Positions 45,471 to 55,806 of a DNA stretch of 64,000 nt are shown piece by piece (position 1 is the first letter of the stretch; every line of letters begins with the position of its first letter). Under the pieces are notes generated by a model. That model was not told the origin of the DNA, did no database searches, and saw only the letters and a program-made list of their open reading frames with translations. Origin of the DNA: Saccharum officinarum. Its lineage: Eukaryota; Streptophyta; Magnoliopsida; Poales; Poaceae. Position numbers and translations under genes: made by a program. The stretch is taken from the NCBI GenBank assembly GCA_020631735.1, contig CM036191.1:38981335-39045334 (forward strand), in the 5' to 3' direction.

Positions 45471-46992
45471 TGGAGGGGAACTCTGGTTGTCATATTCTAG
45501 TTTTGCTTTTCTTTGTAGCTTAGCTTTTGGCTTTGTCTTTTGTATCATATTGCATTTTGCATTTCATTTCATCATGTACTATAGTGCATTTTGAGCTTCA
45601 TGACTATAGTGATTAGATTGAAATTATGCTCTATGTGGGATGTTATGAATGTATATGATGGTGTTTTGGCTTAGGCTCCTTTTGATCAATTGATGCATGT
45701 TATGAGCTAAGCTTGTTTTTCCAATCCATGAACTTGGTTAAAAATTGTTTAAACATGAAAATTGTTCACCGCTGAGTTGGCACCTAGCATGTGTAGGACT
45801 TGTTGAGATCCCTGATGCTATCACTTATATGCTAGGTTGCTACGTCTCATGTTTTGACTTACTCACTTGCTTGGACAACTTAGAGGTTCTTGTACTAAAA
45901 TTTGAAAATCAGGCTAAGTGATGAGAAAAGATCGAGATGGGTCTATATTGTCCCACGTCAAGGTATCGAGACTGCTTCCAATTGCACATTTGGATGAACT
46001 TAAGCCTTGTAGTGGATGCCGAAACCATTGTCTTAAGCTTCTGATTTTCTATGACATAGGCTTGGCATGGTTGCTAAGTTAGGCTTGACGGTACAGATAA
46101 CCTCTCGCACACACATGTTTTGACTAATTTTTGTGTTACGCTGCAAACTCTAATAAAATTAAAATTTAATGAAAACACAAGTCTTAGGTTCATCGTTGAC
46201 ATGATGTGTGACCGTTGTTTGGGGTAGTTCACCTTGTATACACTTGTTAGCACTGGGTTGATTTCCAACTTATACCTGCTATGTGCTACTTTCAGTGGTG
46301 AGCCCCTTCTTGAAATTGCTCAAAATTGATTCAATGCCATATTTCGTTTCACTTGATTAGTTTGAGCATTTGCTTGCACTTGTACTTGATGCTACACACA
46401 AATAACAGCACCAGCTAGAGCATCTTTTTAATTTGCTTACTATATTCCTGAAGCTTTTGCATTCCTGCATCCTTTGCATTCATAGCATGTTTTGAGAGGG
46501 AGTTGCAGTCTTTGGGCTTTAGCTTGATAAGTGCATGTGTCAACAAGGGGGAGAAATAACACACGACTCCGAGAGAGAGAGATCACACTCCAAGGGGGAG
46601 AGACACAAAAGGGGAGAGATACCAAATCTACCTCATGTTGAGTGCATGCATTCATATGGGAGATTGCATTTGTTTAGGGGGAGTTGCATTTGAGTTGCTT
46701 CTGCTAGATGTGTTGAGCCTTTGCATCTTCTAGAGGGTCTAGCTGCTTTTTCTGGCTTTTTGAGTTTTGCTAGTGGTGTTGAGCCCGCCTCTTTTTGAGG
46801 ACTAGCTGTGTTTTACTTGGTTGTGTCGAGTCGTTGCCCATGTCTTTGGGGACCAAGTTTTGCTCATTTCAAAAGACCCTGTTTTGGCTTTTGGTCATTT
46901 GGGCAAGCTCCTTGTTTTTTCTTCTTCTTCTTTCTCTTTTGCTCAAGCTGTTCGTGTCTTGGTGTTGACAATGCACTCATCAAGGGGGAGAT
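45471..46992 (+). other. Sirevirus 3' non-coding region with multiple polypurine tracts
   Basis: There is no ORF of note and no sign of an envelope-like gene. From 46545 on, purine tracts recur: CAAGGGGGAGAAA, CAAGGGGGAGAGA, AAAGGGGAGAG, TTAGGGGGAG, and finally CAAGGGGGAGATTA directly against the LTR. Multiple polypurine tracts upstream of the 3' LTR are a described hallmark of Sireviruses. Confidence 0.7.
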
Positions 46993-48764
46993 TACGAATA
47001 CAAGGTTGATATGTGCCCTTGTGGTTCGTTTTGTGATGAGTGATTGTCAACATGATCCACGACCTAGGTTGAGTTGGTGACTAACCATGGCGTGAGTTGG
47101 GTTGTGCGACATGTCTCTTGGCTTGTGGTGTGTAGGTGTGGAGCTCGGAGGCGGTGGTCGACGGCGAAGTGAAGGTCAAGTAGGGACGTGCTGTGCCGAT
47201 GGACCGAGAGCGGTGAAGGGCGGACGTGAGGCTTGGACCGAGGGACCAGGAGGCCGGGTGACCAGCCACGGTGGCTAACTTCTGGGACATCGACAAGCGC
47301 AAGTGTACATGGGAGTGACCGTGTTGACTGGAGTCAAGACAGAGGACGTGCAAGTCGAGTGGGGCTCAAAGGACTTGGCAGCCGGCTGGTCGAGGACGGT
47401 GGTGACACGTGTCGAGCGGCGGGGGACGTGTTTGTAGTATGCTACTCGTGAGCGGGTCTAGTGGTTTAGGCCTCAAAACCATCGGTGGCCGATTTATGGG
47501 TTTGGGCCTCAAAACTCGGGCTGAGGTTCCGAGGAGGAATGGACGGCACGTGGCGGCATCGAGGAGTTCGCGTCGAGGTGAACCTATCTCATGAAGGGCG
47601 CAGTGGCCGTCGGATGAAGATTAACTCGGGTTGGGCCATAGCGCCCTTGGGTCAAGTGGTTTGACTCAAAATATTTAGGAGTAAAACTGGAATTGTGTAA
47701 TAGCCCTGTTAAATAGAATGGGAGAGCCCCCATCTTCCTCACCTCTTTCATTTTTCCCTTTCTTCCTTCCTAGTTTCCCCCTCCCCTTAGGGTTCATGTG
47801 AGCGAGGTCCACAAATTAAGAGATTTATGCAAGAACTCAAGATTTTGCTGCGGGAATGGTGGCCCTTACCACCTCGTGTCCTTTGGGATTCGATTTGTGA
47901 TGAGCTTCGTGTGATTCGTATTTTGTTCTTCGCGTTCTTCCTCTTTTCCCTTTCATTCTTGCCTCGATTCGTCATTTTGAGAGCGTTTTGACTCGTTCTT
48001 TTTTATCTGAGATGGACTAGGACGTGAGTTGATCCCTTCTGCCAAAGGATTTTATCTAAATCCTCACGAGTTCATAGATCAGGGGGAATCAAGTTCTAGG
48101 GTGGAAGAACTTGGGTTTCTTGCAATTTTGTGTTTTTCCGTTGATTGAGTTTATCTTGGGCAATGATCTTCTTGGAGTAGCCTACAAACCTCGTGTTTAT
48201 CCTCTCTGTAAAGTTTCAAGTCATTCCGAGGTGATTTGATCGAGTTTTGGGCTTAAAATCGATTTTTCCCGAGAGCTGCTCGTAAATACCAGACGTGTCC
48301 GGTATTTCAAACTTTCAAGTTTGGAGTTGAAATCTGGTGGAGACCTTTCCCATGGTGTCTAGCAGCTATGTTTAAAATCTCATAATTTTTTGTCACTATT
48401 TGCTGGGGTTTTCGATTTTTCTCCCAAAGTCATTCTGTGTTGTCCAGCATATTAGACGTGTCCGGTGTCGGGTCTGGTATTTCCGGACGTGTCGATATCA
48501 TACCGGACGTGTCAATTTGTTCCGCGGTTTGTGCGTTTGAGTTCCGTTTTACGCTCCGTCTGTTGCGTTGTACTTATACCGTTCTATAGACCCTATCTAG
48601 GTGCTCTTGTCACCAGTTGGCTTGGGTATCTGAGATTTAGGATCTTGCTTCTTCTCTATAGAAGTGGAGTGTCTCGTTTTCTTGTCTTTTGGTTCGGTGT
48701 TCTCCCATTCTTTGTTCCGCTTGCTTTGTGGTGATCCGCTGTGTTCCAAGAGAACATCCACCCG
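46993..48764 (+). repeat. Sirevirus 3' LTR (right end uncertain)
   Basis: The first 1,330 bp match the 5' LTR closely. It contains a cluster of GGACGTGTCCGG palindromes (48287-48516). Homology to the 5' LTR resumes at GTGTTC...AACATCCACCC (48741-48764) and then stops, so the last 150 bp of the LTR are missing or replaced. Short shuffled duplications (GTTCCGCTTGCTTTG, CATACACGTTG) occur at 48700-48890. Confidence 0.75.
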
Positions 48765-49392
48765 GTTGCTGCAGATTTTGGTCATACACGTTGATGTTCC
48801 GCTTGCTTTGCGGGTATGGTCAATTGATATGGTTGAAACTGGAAAGACCTTGACGAAGACTAGTGTTACGTCATACACGTTGCTGCAGATTTTTTTTTAT
48901 TTTTCTTAACAATGCAATCGTCACACGTACAAAGGGAACAGAACACAGCGACCGGTCCATCCACTAGAAGAAATCAAAATGCGATGTGAAGTCAACGTGG
49001 AATGGAAACTAGGTTCGGTTGCAGTATGAAACAAGAGATTTTAGAGCGTATTAACTCGTACAGGAGCCCATCAATATCTCACTAATGCAGTAAAGTTTGT
49101 TACCCACGGTTATGATTGATTTGAAGAACCGGTTTCTTCACCCACCTCTGCATAAGTTTCTTATTTTGAAACCAGGCTCTCAGGCCTTTTAATTGACCGA
49201 AGGCTCATCAGAAATATGAGCCACCAAGTTTTGTACAAAAGCAGGTACCGGGTACTCCTAGGTCTCTTGCATCCCTACACTCCAACTCATGCCTAAACTG
49301 GCTATCTCATGCACAGACAGAGTTACAATTTCTGGGAATATAAAAGCACTCAAAATAGTTTGTGCAAGGTATCTATGTATGGACTGTGAATT
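48765..49392. other. intergenic sequence, nothing recognised
   Basis: There is no gene or element border that I can support. A segment at about 49211-49240 resembles a recombination-site core by chance only (see rejected items). Confidence 0.3.
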
Positions 49393-51331
49393 ATAACCTG
49401 GAAAACGAAAACGCCCCCGCGTCGTCCTCACGGGCGACATGGGCGGCCGGCGACTCCACCAGCCTCCACCCCCTCACACCCCTATTTCCCACCTTGCCAC
49501 CGCCAGAGCTGGCCGCTGGAGTGCTGCGCGGCTGCTAGGAATGCGGCGGCGGGCGTTTCCCCCGATTTCGAAGACGTGCGGCCGCTTCGGACGACTGCGG
49601 CACAGTTCGGCGTGAGGAAGCTGCGGGAGGAGGCTGCCATGGCGGCGTCTCGGGCGGATCCGGCGTGCTAGCACCTGGATCCGGTCGGGCTAGGGCCTGG
49701 AAGGTGGTGCAGGTCCTTCGGTGGCCGGCCATGGCACCTTGGTTGGGGCCCTACCCTTTCCTATCCGGTTCTTTATGGGGAGCTGGCCGCCACCTCTCAG
49801 TAGCCCGCTGGAGCGACACAGCGTAGATCCGGCGGTCCTGAGGCCTGGTATGCACGGACCGAGCGTTGGGGCGGACGGCGAGGCGGCCATGGCGGCGGCG
49901 GTGCCAGCCCGGGCCGGCAGATCCAGATCCATGGTGGGCACTGTCGGCCTACGCACACGGCGCAGTGGCATTGTGGGCACAGCGGCGCGAAGATGCGAGG
50001 AGCTGGCCATGGTGGCCGGGCTCGCACTCGCGCTCGTGGTGGACGCGGCCGCGGAGACCGTGGGCGAGGCAGAGCTCTGGGACGTGTTCGTGGTGTCCGT
50101 TGTGTTGGCCTTGGCAGAGGCGTCCGGGCTGGCGCTCGAAGTCCGTGCTGCTGAGGGATGGTTGGTTGGTGGTGCTGATGCTTGCGTGGCAGCAGCCCGG
50201 CCTGTTGGCGGAGGTGGTGCAGCTCTGCAAGGGGCTGCTCCGCAGGGGTTTCCTCGTTACATGCTGGAGCATTCTATGGTGTCCAGTGTTGGTCAGGTTG
50301 ACGGCGGCTCTGACGACCGGTGCTGCATTAATCTTGGATGCGGCAGCGGCAGCTGGCCTACGGCGACCCACCTCAACCGTGGCCACGGTGGCGGGCCTCG
50401 CTTATCGATGGTCAGGTTCGGCGGGGCTGCGGGGGCTCGTTTGCTTGGCGAGGAGCTTTGGTTACATTGGTGGCAACAATGCAGACCTGCTGCTATCTGT
50501 GGAGTTCAGCGGAAAGGTTTGGCTGCAGTGCTTGTACAAATGTCTTGGGGAGCAGCGCCTTCCTCTAGGAGCGATCTCCAGTGGGCTGGCATCTTTTGGT
50601 TGGCTGCGGTCTCCTCGACCGGTGCGGTTGTGACTGGCCACGCATGTCTGTGGCCAGCTCGCCGCCGCTACGATAACCAACGGATGGCGGCTCCTTGAAG
50701 ACAGCAGCTTGCGTGGGGATGCTCGTGGTTTCTCTAGACACTTGTAGAGAGCCGAGGTGCATCAGCGTGGACGGCGCTTCCCACAGTGGCCAATGCCATT
50801 TAAGATGAAGGCGGCCCTTGCGGCTAGCGTGGCGGCGGAAGGTCACGCATGTCTGTGACCTTACCATTGCCGCAGCAATCTCTTGCTAGTGGCAATTGGC
50901 TGTGGTCATCCACGATGTGAGTGGTTTGGGCTTGGGTGTCAGGGGTTATTGGGCGAAGGACCTGCTTGGCCCTTTGGCTTAGGATGACAATGGTGACGCC
51001 TTTAGTAGCACGTCCCTCGTTGGAGGCATTATCGTGTTGCCCCCTTACCCTTTAGGAGTATGGTTGAAAAACCTTGTTCTCCTTTCGGCGTTGATGACAT
51101 CTACGGATGTCGTTCTCCTCCTTGGAGGCATCGCTGTGGAAAGCTACTCCCCCTTCTAGTCTACATCTCCTGATGCTTTTGAGGATCGTGGGCTTTGTGT
51201 TCCTTGCGGTAGTGGGTTTGTCGTTGCCTCCTTTGTGAGGTTGTTGTTTTTGGGTTTTTCATTATAACTACTTCTTCTCTATTAATACATGCCCGGCATA
51301 TTCGTGTCACTGGCTCTTCAAAAAAAGCACC
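49393..51331 (+). mobile_element. possible non-autonomous retroposon (LINE-like 5' leader and A-tail)
   Basis: A GC-rich unit begins near CGAAAACGCCCCCGCG and ends in a short A-run (51323-51331) after a TTAATACATGCCCGG-type 3' end, which resembles the 3' ends of grass non-LTR elements. Long ORFs occur in several frames on both strands, as expected from GC content, and none carries a recognised domain. No target duplication was confirmed. Confidence 0.3.
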
Positions 51332-51428
51332 ACTCAAAATGGAAAAAGTTCTCTCGAACCAGCGATCGAATATCCTGAAAGATCACCCACGTCGGAGCTT
51401 GGTCCATTTCTTTAGAAAGCACCCATTT

Positions 51429-53830
51429 CTAAAGTAGCATTGAATATGTTTCCATCTGCACTTTGGGTATGCCATTTGCCAAAGCTGCTTCGACCGCCTT
51501 CCAGCAGGCGATAGTCTCTGCCATGAGAGGGTCATGCACCTCCACTAACTTGCTCACCCCTGCCAACACCGTATCTCCTAGGTGATCACGTATCACATAG
51601 CCCCAACCTCCCATCTTGGTAGATGGAATGAAGGCGCCATTGATATTGATCTTCGGCAGGCTCGTCGTGGGAGGCGACCAGGATCGCCTTATTGCCATTG
51701 GACTACTAGGTGGTATCTTTTGCTCTATTCGAATTTTAGCAACCAAGTGTCGAACCATGCTTGTGAATTAAGTGCCTGTCAGTAACTTCTCTCCCACATT
51801 CAATGCATTCCGAACACTCCAATTTCCAAGAGGAGAATGAGTGTCATGTTACATACTTATTCGGCCATGGACAAAATATTTTCCACCATATCACATGGGG
51901 ATTGCATCTCAAGCAGCCTTTCTCTGAACATGATCAAGCCCTAGCTCTTTCCAACACTTCCGTACAAGCTTGCATTTGAGAAAGAAGTGTCCACCATCCT
52001 CATCAAAACCATTTGTACATTGTCAATAGAGACCCCTCTTAATGAAATATGGGCACAATGTTCGATCGAGAAAAAAATGTCAATAGAGACCTCCCCTTCA
52101 TTTAATGTTCCTTTTTAAAGCCAAACTATTATGCTCGAGACACCAGACAAATTGTTTAGTATTTGGCGAACATGAGAGCTTCCAAATTTCACCAATCTGA
52201 ATTTCACCAACCCCTCATCAGTACCTAAGCTAGATGTCTCTCCTTGTTGGCGAGATGCTATGCGCTCCCTTTGTCCTCTAGGACATAGTATGTTGATTCC
52301 TTTCGGATCAAAGTGCCATGGAACAAAATAAACCTCACCTGGTCTCATTGGTATAGACATGATATCTCTCACATGTTCCTCTCAAAAAAATATCTTCCAG
52401 TAGCTCAACATCCCATAAGCCGGTTAGAGGATCAATGAGCTCTAAAACTTTGGACAAATCACTGACCCTCTTTAATTCATGGGTCTTCCTAGATTCTGAT
52501 CGATTCTCCATCACCCACTCACCATATAATACCCTCTAGTTCTTAGCTTTCATAACTCCACCTTCTGTGCACTACTTGGTCATCAAAAGTCTAGCACATA
52601 GAGAGTCTGGGTTCATCACAATTCTCCAAGCTTGCCTTGCCAGCATAGCAAGGTCAGACAAGTACAAATCCCGGTACCCCAACCCCCTCCCCCCGCGTCC
52701 TTTCAGCAACACAGAGTAATTTGGTAAGATTGAAGCATGACATGGCATATGTTGGGATAGCCGGCATAGTGACCTTGATTAATATTTCCTTCCCTGCTTC
52801 AGGGAGCAGTCTCTCCTCCCATCCTTGAATTCTTTTCCATACCTGATCTTTGAAGTACTCAAACATCTTCCCTTTAGAACAACCAATGTATACTGGCAAA
52901 CCTAGATATTTGTCACTTCTAGCTTTATTTGGTATGCCAAGAATTTCCATGAACCTTTCCCTTGTTGCCATACTTGTGTTTCTACTGAACATTATGGATG
53001 AGTTATCTTTATTAATAACCTACCCCAAGCAAAATGCCTCATAAAGTTGTAGCACATGTCGAAGATGATGTGTACTCTTGTCATTGACTTTTAGGAGAAG
53101 CAATGGGTCATCAGCGAGCAGTAAGTGAGTAATGCTTGGTGCATTGCTGCAAATAGTCACCCCCTCAAGAGAACCACTGTCCTCATTAACTTTGGTACGA
53201 TACCATAGTGATGCACTTCATGATCAGCTTTGTCCACCACTTAGGGAAACCCATTTTCTCCATCATTATTTGCTCTAGGAACCGCCATTCCACACGATCA
53301 TAGGCCTTGCTCATATCCAATTTCAGAGCAGCATAACCGACTACAGCTTGTCTCTTATTCTGCTTGTAGTGCGACAGCTCATAAGCAATTAACATATTAT
53401 CTGTTATCAGCCTCCTAGGTACAAAACACATTAGTTGGGAGCAATAATATCTGAGAGTATCAGCTTTAGGCGGTTTGCAGTACCTTCGACGCTACTTTAT
53501 ATATCACATTGCACAGATTGATGGGCCGAAGGTCGTTGAGCTTCTTCGGTTTTGTCACTTTAGGAATTAATGCCACTTCAGTTTCCATTTTGCTAGCATC
53601 TCCCCACCATAAAAAAAGTTTTGACTTCCCAGATCGCATCCTCACCACAAATATCCTAACATTTTTTATAAGAAAGGGCTGGCATGCCATCGCCACCAAG
53701 AGATTTGAAATCGCTTATACTATCCAATCCCCTTTTACTCTCTTCCTTTGTAAATTCCTTGGTTAATGAGGTATTCATCTCCTGGGACACACCTGTTGCT
53801 GCACATGTTGCAGTAATTCATTCAGCAATG
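51429..53830 (-). mobile_element. LINE (non-LTR retrotransposon), decayed
   Basis: On the minus strand, from the right: the RT N-terminal part ([23 protein letters not shown], 53466-53699); the RT palm (LDMSKAYDRVEWRFLEQI, 53186-53431); an altered catalytic box LADD at 53107-53118, where LINEs normally have FADD; the RT end (SDKYLGLPVYIG, KEILIKVTMPAIPTYAMSCF, 52654-52992); and an RNase H-like domain (KININGAF, GGWGYVIRD, MAETIACWKAVEAAL, 51429-51758). Frames are broken throughout. No endonuclease domain or poly(A) tail is recognised, so the copy is truncated and inactive. Confidence 0.82.
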
Positions 53831-54228
53831 GCTAATCGCAATGGCAGGGGCACCAGATTTCTCCGTTGTGACACCAGAATTATCTAGTGCTCTATGTGAA
53901 AGCAACCCTAGCCTCTAGCGGCTAGTTGAGTGTGTTGGGGCTATATATACCTCCATACCTAGACATTTGGAGTATGTTAGAGCTTGAGGAAGCTATAGTT
54001 GAATTGAGACTCATCCAATTGTGCTCTAGCTACCATATGTGCTTAAGAGAAGGTTAGATGATTAGCTAAAGTTCTTAGTTTACTGCATAGCCTAGTTAGG
54101 GATTGTTTAGAGCTTGCTCTAGGTTTAAGCGTAGTGTTTAGTAAGGTTTGCATACCTCCAAGATATCGGTGCTTGCGCACACCAAGAGATGTATATACGG
54201 GGCTTGTAATCTCGCGAGATCACACACC
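53831..54228. other. intergenic sequence, nothing recognised
   Basis: No gene, repeat or element border could be supported. Confidence 0.3.
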
Positions 54229-54492
54229 AACAAAGTTTGTGGTGTGGTCGCTAAAAGTTGCAACGAGCTGTTGGTCGCTATAAATAGCACCGTCAGGCCG
54301 TCGATCGCTAAAGATCATGTCCGTCACTATTTACTTATAGCTATGCCTTTTGTAGCAACAGCTGGGGTCCGTCGCTATAACTATTTAGCAATTGATTGTT
54401 CGTTGTTGTATAGGCCTTTTAGTAACTCCAAAGCAGTCACTGTTTTAAGGTTATGGTGTAGTGCACCAACATAGTTTGTGGTGTGGTCTCTA
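54229..54492. repeat. unit bounded by direct repeats, with GTCGCTA motifs
   Basis: CACCAACAAAGTTTGTGGTG (54227-54246) returns as CACCAACATAGTTTGTGGTG (54467-54486), about 240 bp apart. Between them the motif GTCGCTA or its variants recurs (GGTCGCTAAAAG, GGTCGCTATAAA, GATCGCTAAAG, CGTCGCTATAAC). This may be a fragment of a DNA transposon subterminal region. The short ORF at 54478-54675 shows no domain. Confidence 0.4.
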
Positions 54493-55226
54493 ATGTTGTA
54501 CGAGGGACGAGAGGCTCTCAGCGTTTTAGCTGAAGCTCTTCGTATTGAATACGGCAAGGAGCGGTCTCACGAAGGCTACATGGAGACCCACTTGCGCATA
54601 GGGAAGGCTCGTGGGCTATCCATAGAATTACCTGACCGAAAGCTTGGCCCTTGCAAGGGCTCCAACAAGGACTAGTGGGAAGCCTGTTTTTTTATACCTC
54701 AGTAATAAGCATGGTCGTATGGGAGTGTGCATTCTCTAACTCAATTTACGTTTTCGAGTTAACTTTGTTTTCTTGGTGTGTGCTTTACCTTTCTATCCAG
54801 CTTGCTAGTTAGTTGATAGGATTGAAACTTAGGGTGAAAAACTCTTTTTTGCGTTAGAGATAGCAATACTTAGAAAAACCTGGTGCACATCTAGTTAGAC
54901 TTGTGTAGGTTTTTATAAGTGTTTTTTGTCTTAGTTTTTAGCTAACCTAATTCAACTCCTCTTATATGTCATAATCTCTTAAAAAGGGATAAAATAAATA
55001 GAAGAATTTCAACTTAACTTGAGCATAAAAAATCTATAGCATAAAATTTGAAAATTAAAATTTAGATTCACAACATCATAACAAGATATCAGATGCAACA
55101 ACAGCCACCATAGTATAAGCTAATGTTTCAACTAAATGCATATTGAAGATTCACGGATGTGCCGTGCAAAAAAAAATCAGTATATGGATGACAAACAAAT
55201 AGGTCAATAATTGTTAAGTTTATCAC
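54493..55226. other. AT-rich intergenic sequence
   Basis: No gene supported. The sequence is AT-rich upstream DNA of the plus-strand LRR-RLK. Confidence 0.3.
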
Positions 55227-55325
55227 AAACTAATGAGTATGGTGACGACACTCTCTTTGGATGCAGAGAAAACATGCAATTAGCCAAACTATTGAGTTTG
55301 GTGACGGCACTCTCTTTGGATGCAT
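55227..55325 (+). repeat. short tandem duplication
   Basis: Two copies of a 38-bp sequence (AAACTAATGAGTATGGTGACG... and AAACTATTGAGTTTGGTGACG...), at 55227-55265 and 55286-55325, both ending CACTCTCTTTGGATGCA. They are separated by 20 bp and lie about 500 bp upstream of the LRR-RLK start. Confidence 0.75.
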
Positions 55326-55595
55326 ACATATGAACTTTCCACACTATAGCTAATGTGTTTTGCGGGGAAAGTGATAAAACTCCAGAATATACATATACAA
55401 AAAGAGAAACGCGTTGTACTATACTCTACTCTATTGCCAGCTAACGCCATTATTGATGGCCGCTATGGATGACCTATTTTTCCTGTGTGATCATACAAGT
55501 TCGTCATTAGAAGACCGAAAAGAAGGTCGACGGGTAAATTACTATTGCAGAGACGCGTTCCTACTCCCGACAGGGTTGCACATAAATATTCTACT

Positions 55596-55698
<103 letters not shown>

Positions 55699-55806
55699 CA
55701 TGCATGCACCTACCAGCAGCACAGCAAACAACCTTGTCACAGCACTGCAACTGCTTGTTGTATGTCTCTCTCGCTGTGGGACTAAAACAGCAAGCAGCTC
55801 ACTCCA

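Larger units (their letters stand above)
38105..48764 (+). mobile_element. Sirevirus-type Ty1/copia retrotransposon, decayed
   Basis: Direct LTRs at 38105-39583 and 46993-48764 flank an internal region with a primer-binding site (39587), gag with two zinc-finger-like regions, protease, integrase, RT and RNase H in copia order. Lineage clues are the long gag with a coiled coil, the long non-coding stretch after pol, and several AAGGGGGAG tracts before the 3' LTR. Stop codons and frameshifts occur throughout. The 3' LTR end diverges from the 5' LTR after about 48764, so the right border is uncertain. Confidence 0.85.

Noticed and set aside
49211..49240. Stretch resembling a lambda attB1 cloning site (AAGTTTTGTACAAAAGCAGG)
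   Set aside because: It differs by indels inside the core from the true site, and there is no vector sequence around it; a chance match.
49721..50698. 325-codon plus-strand ORF and a 255-codon ORF overlapping it
   Set aside because: GC-rich, with competing ORFs on both strands, no domain and no clear codon pattern; more likely a non-coding retroposon body.
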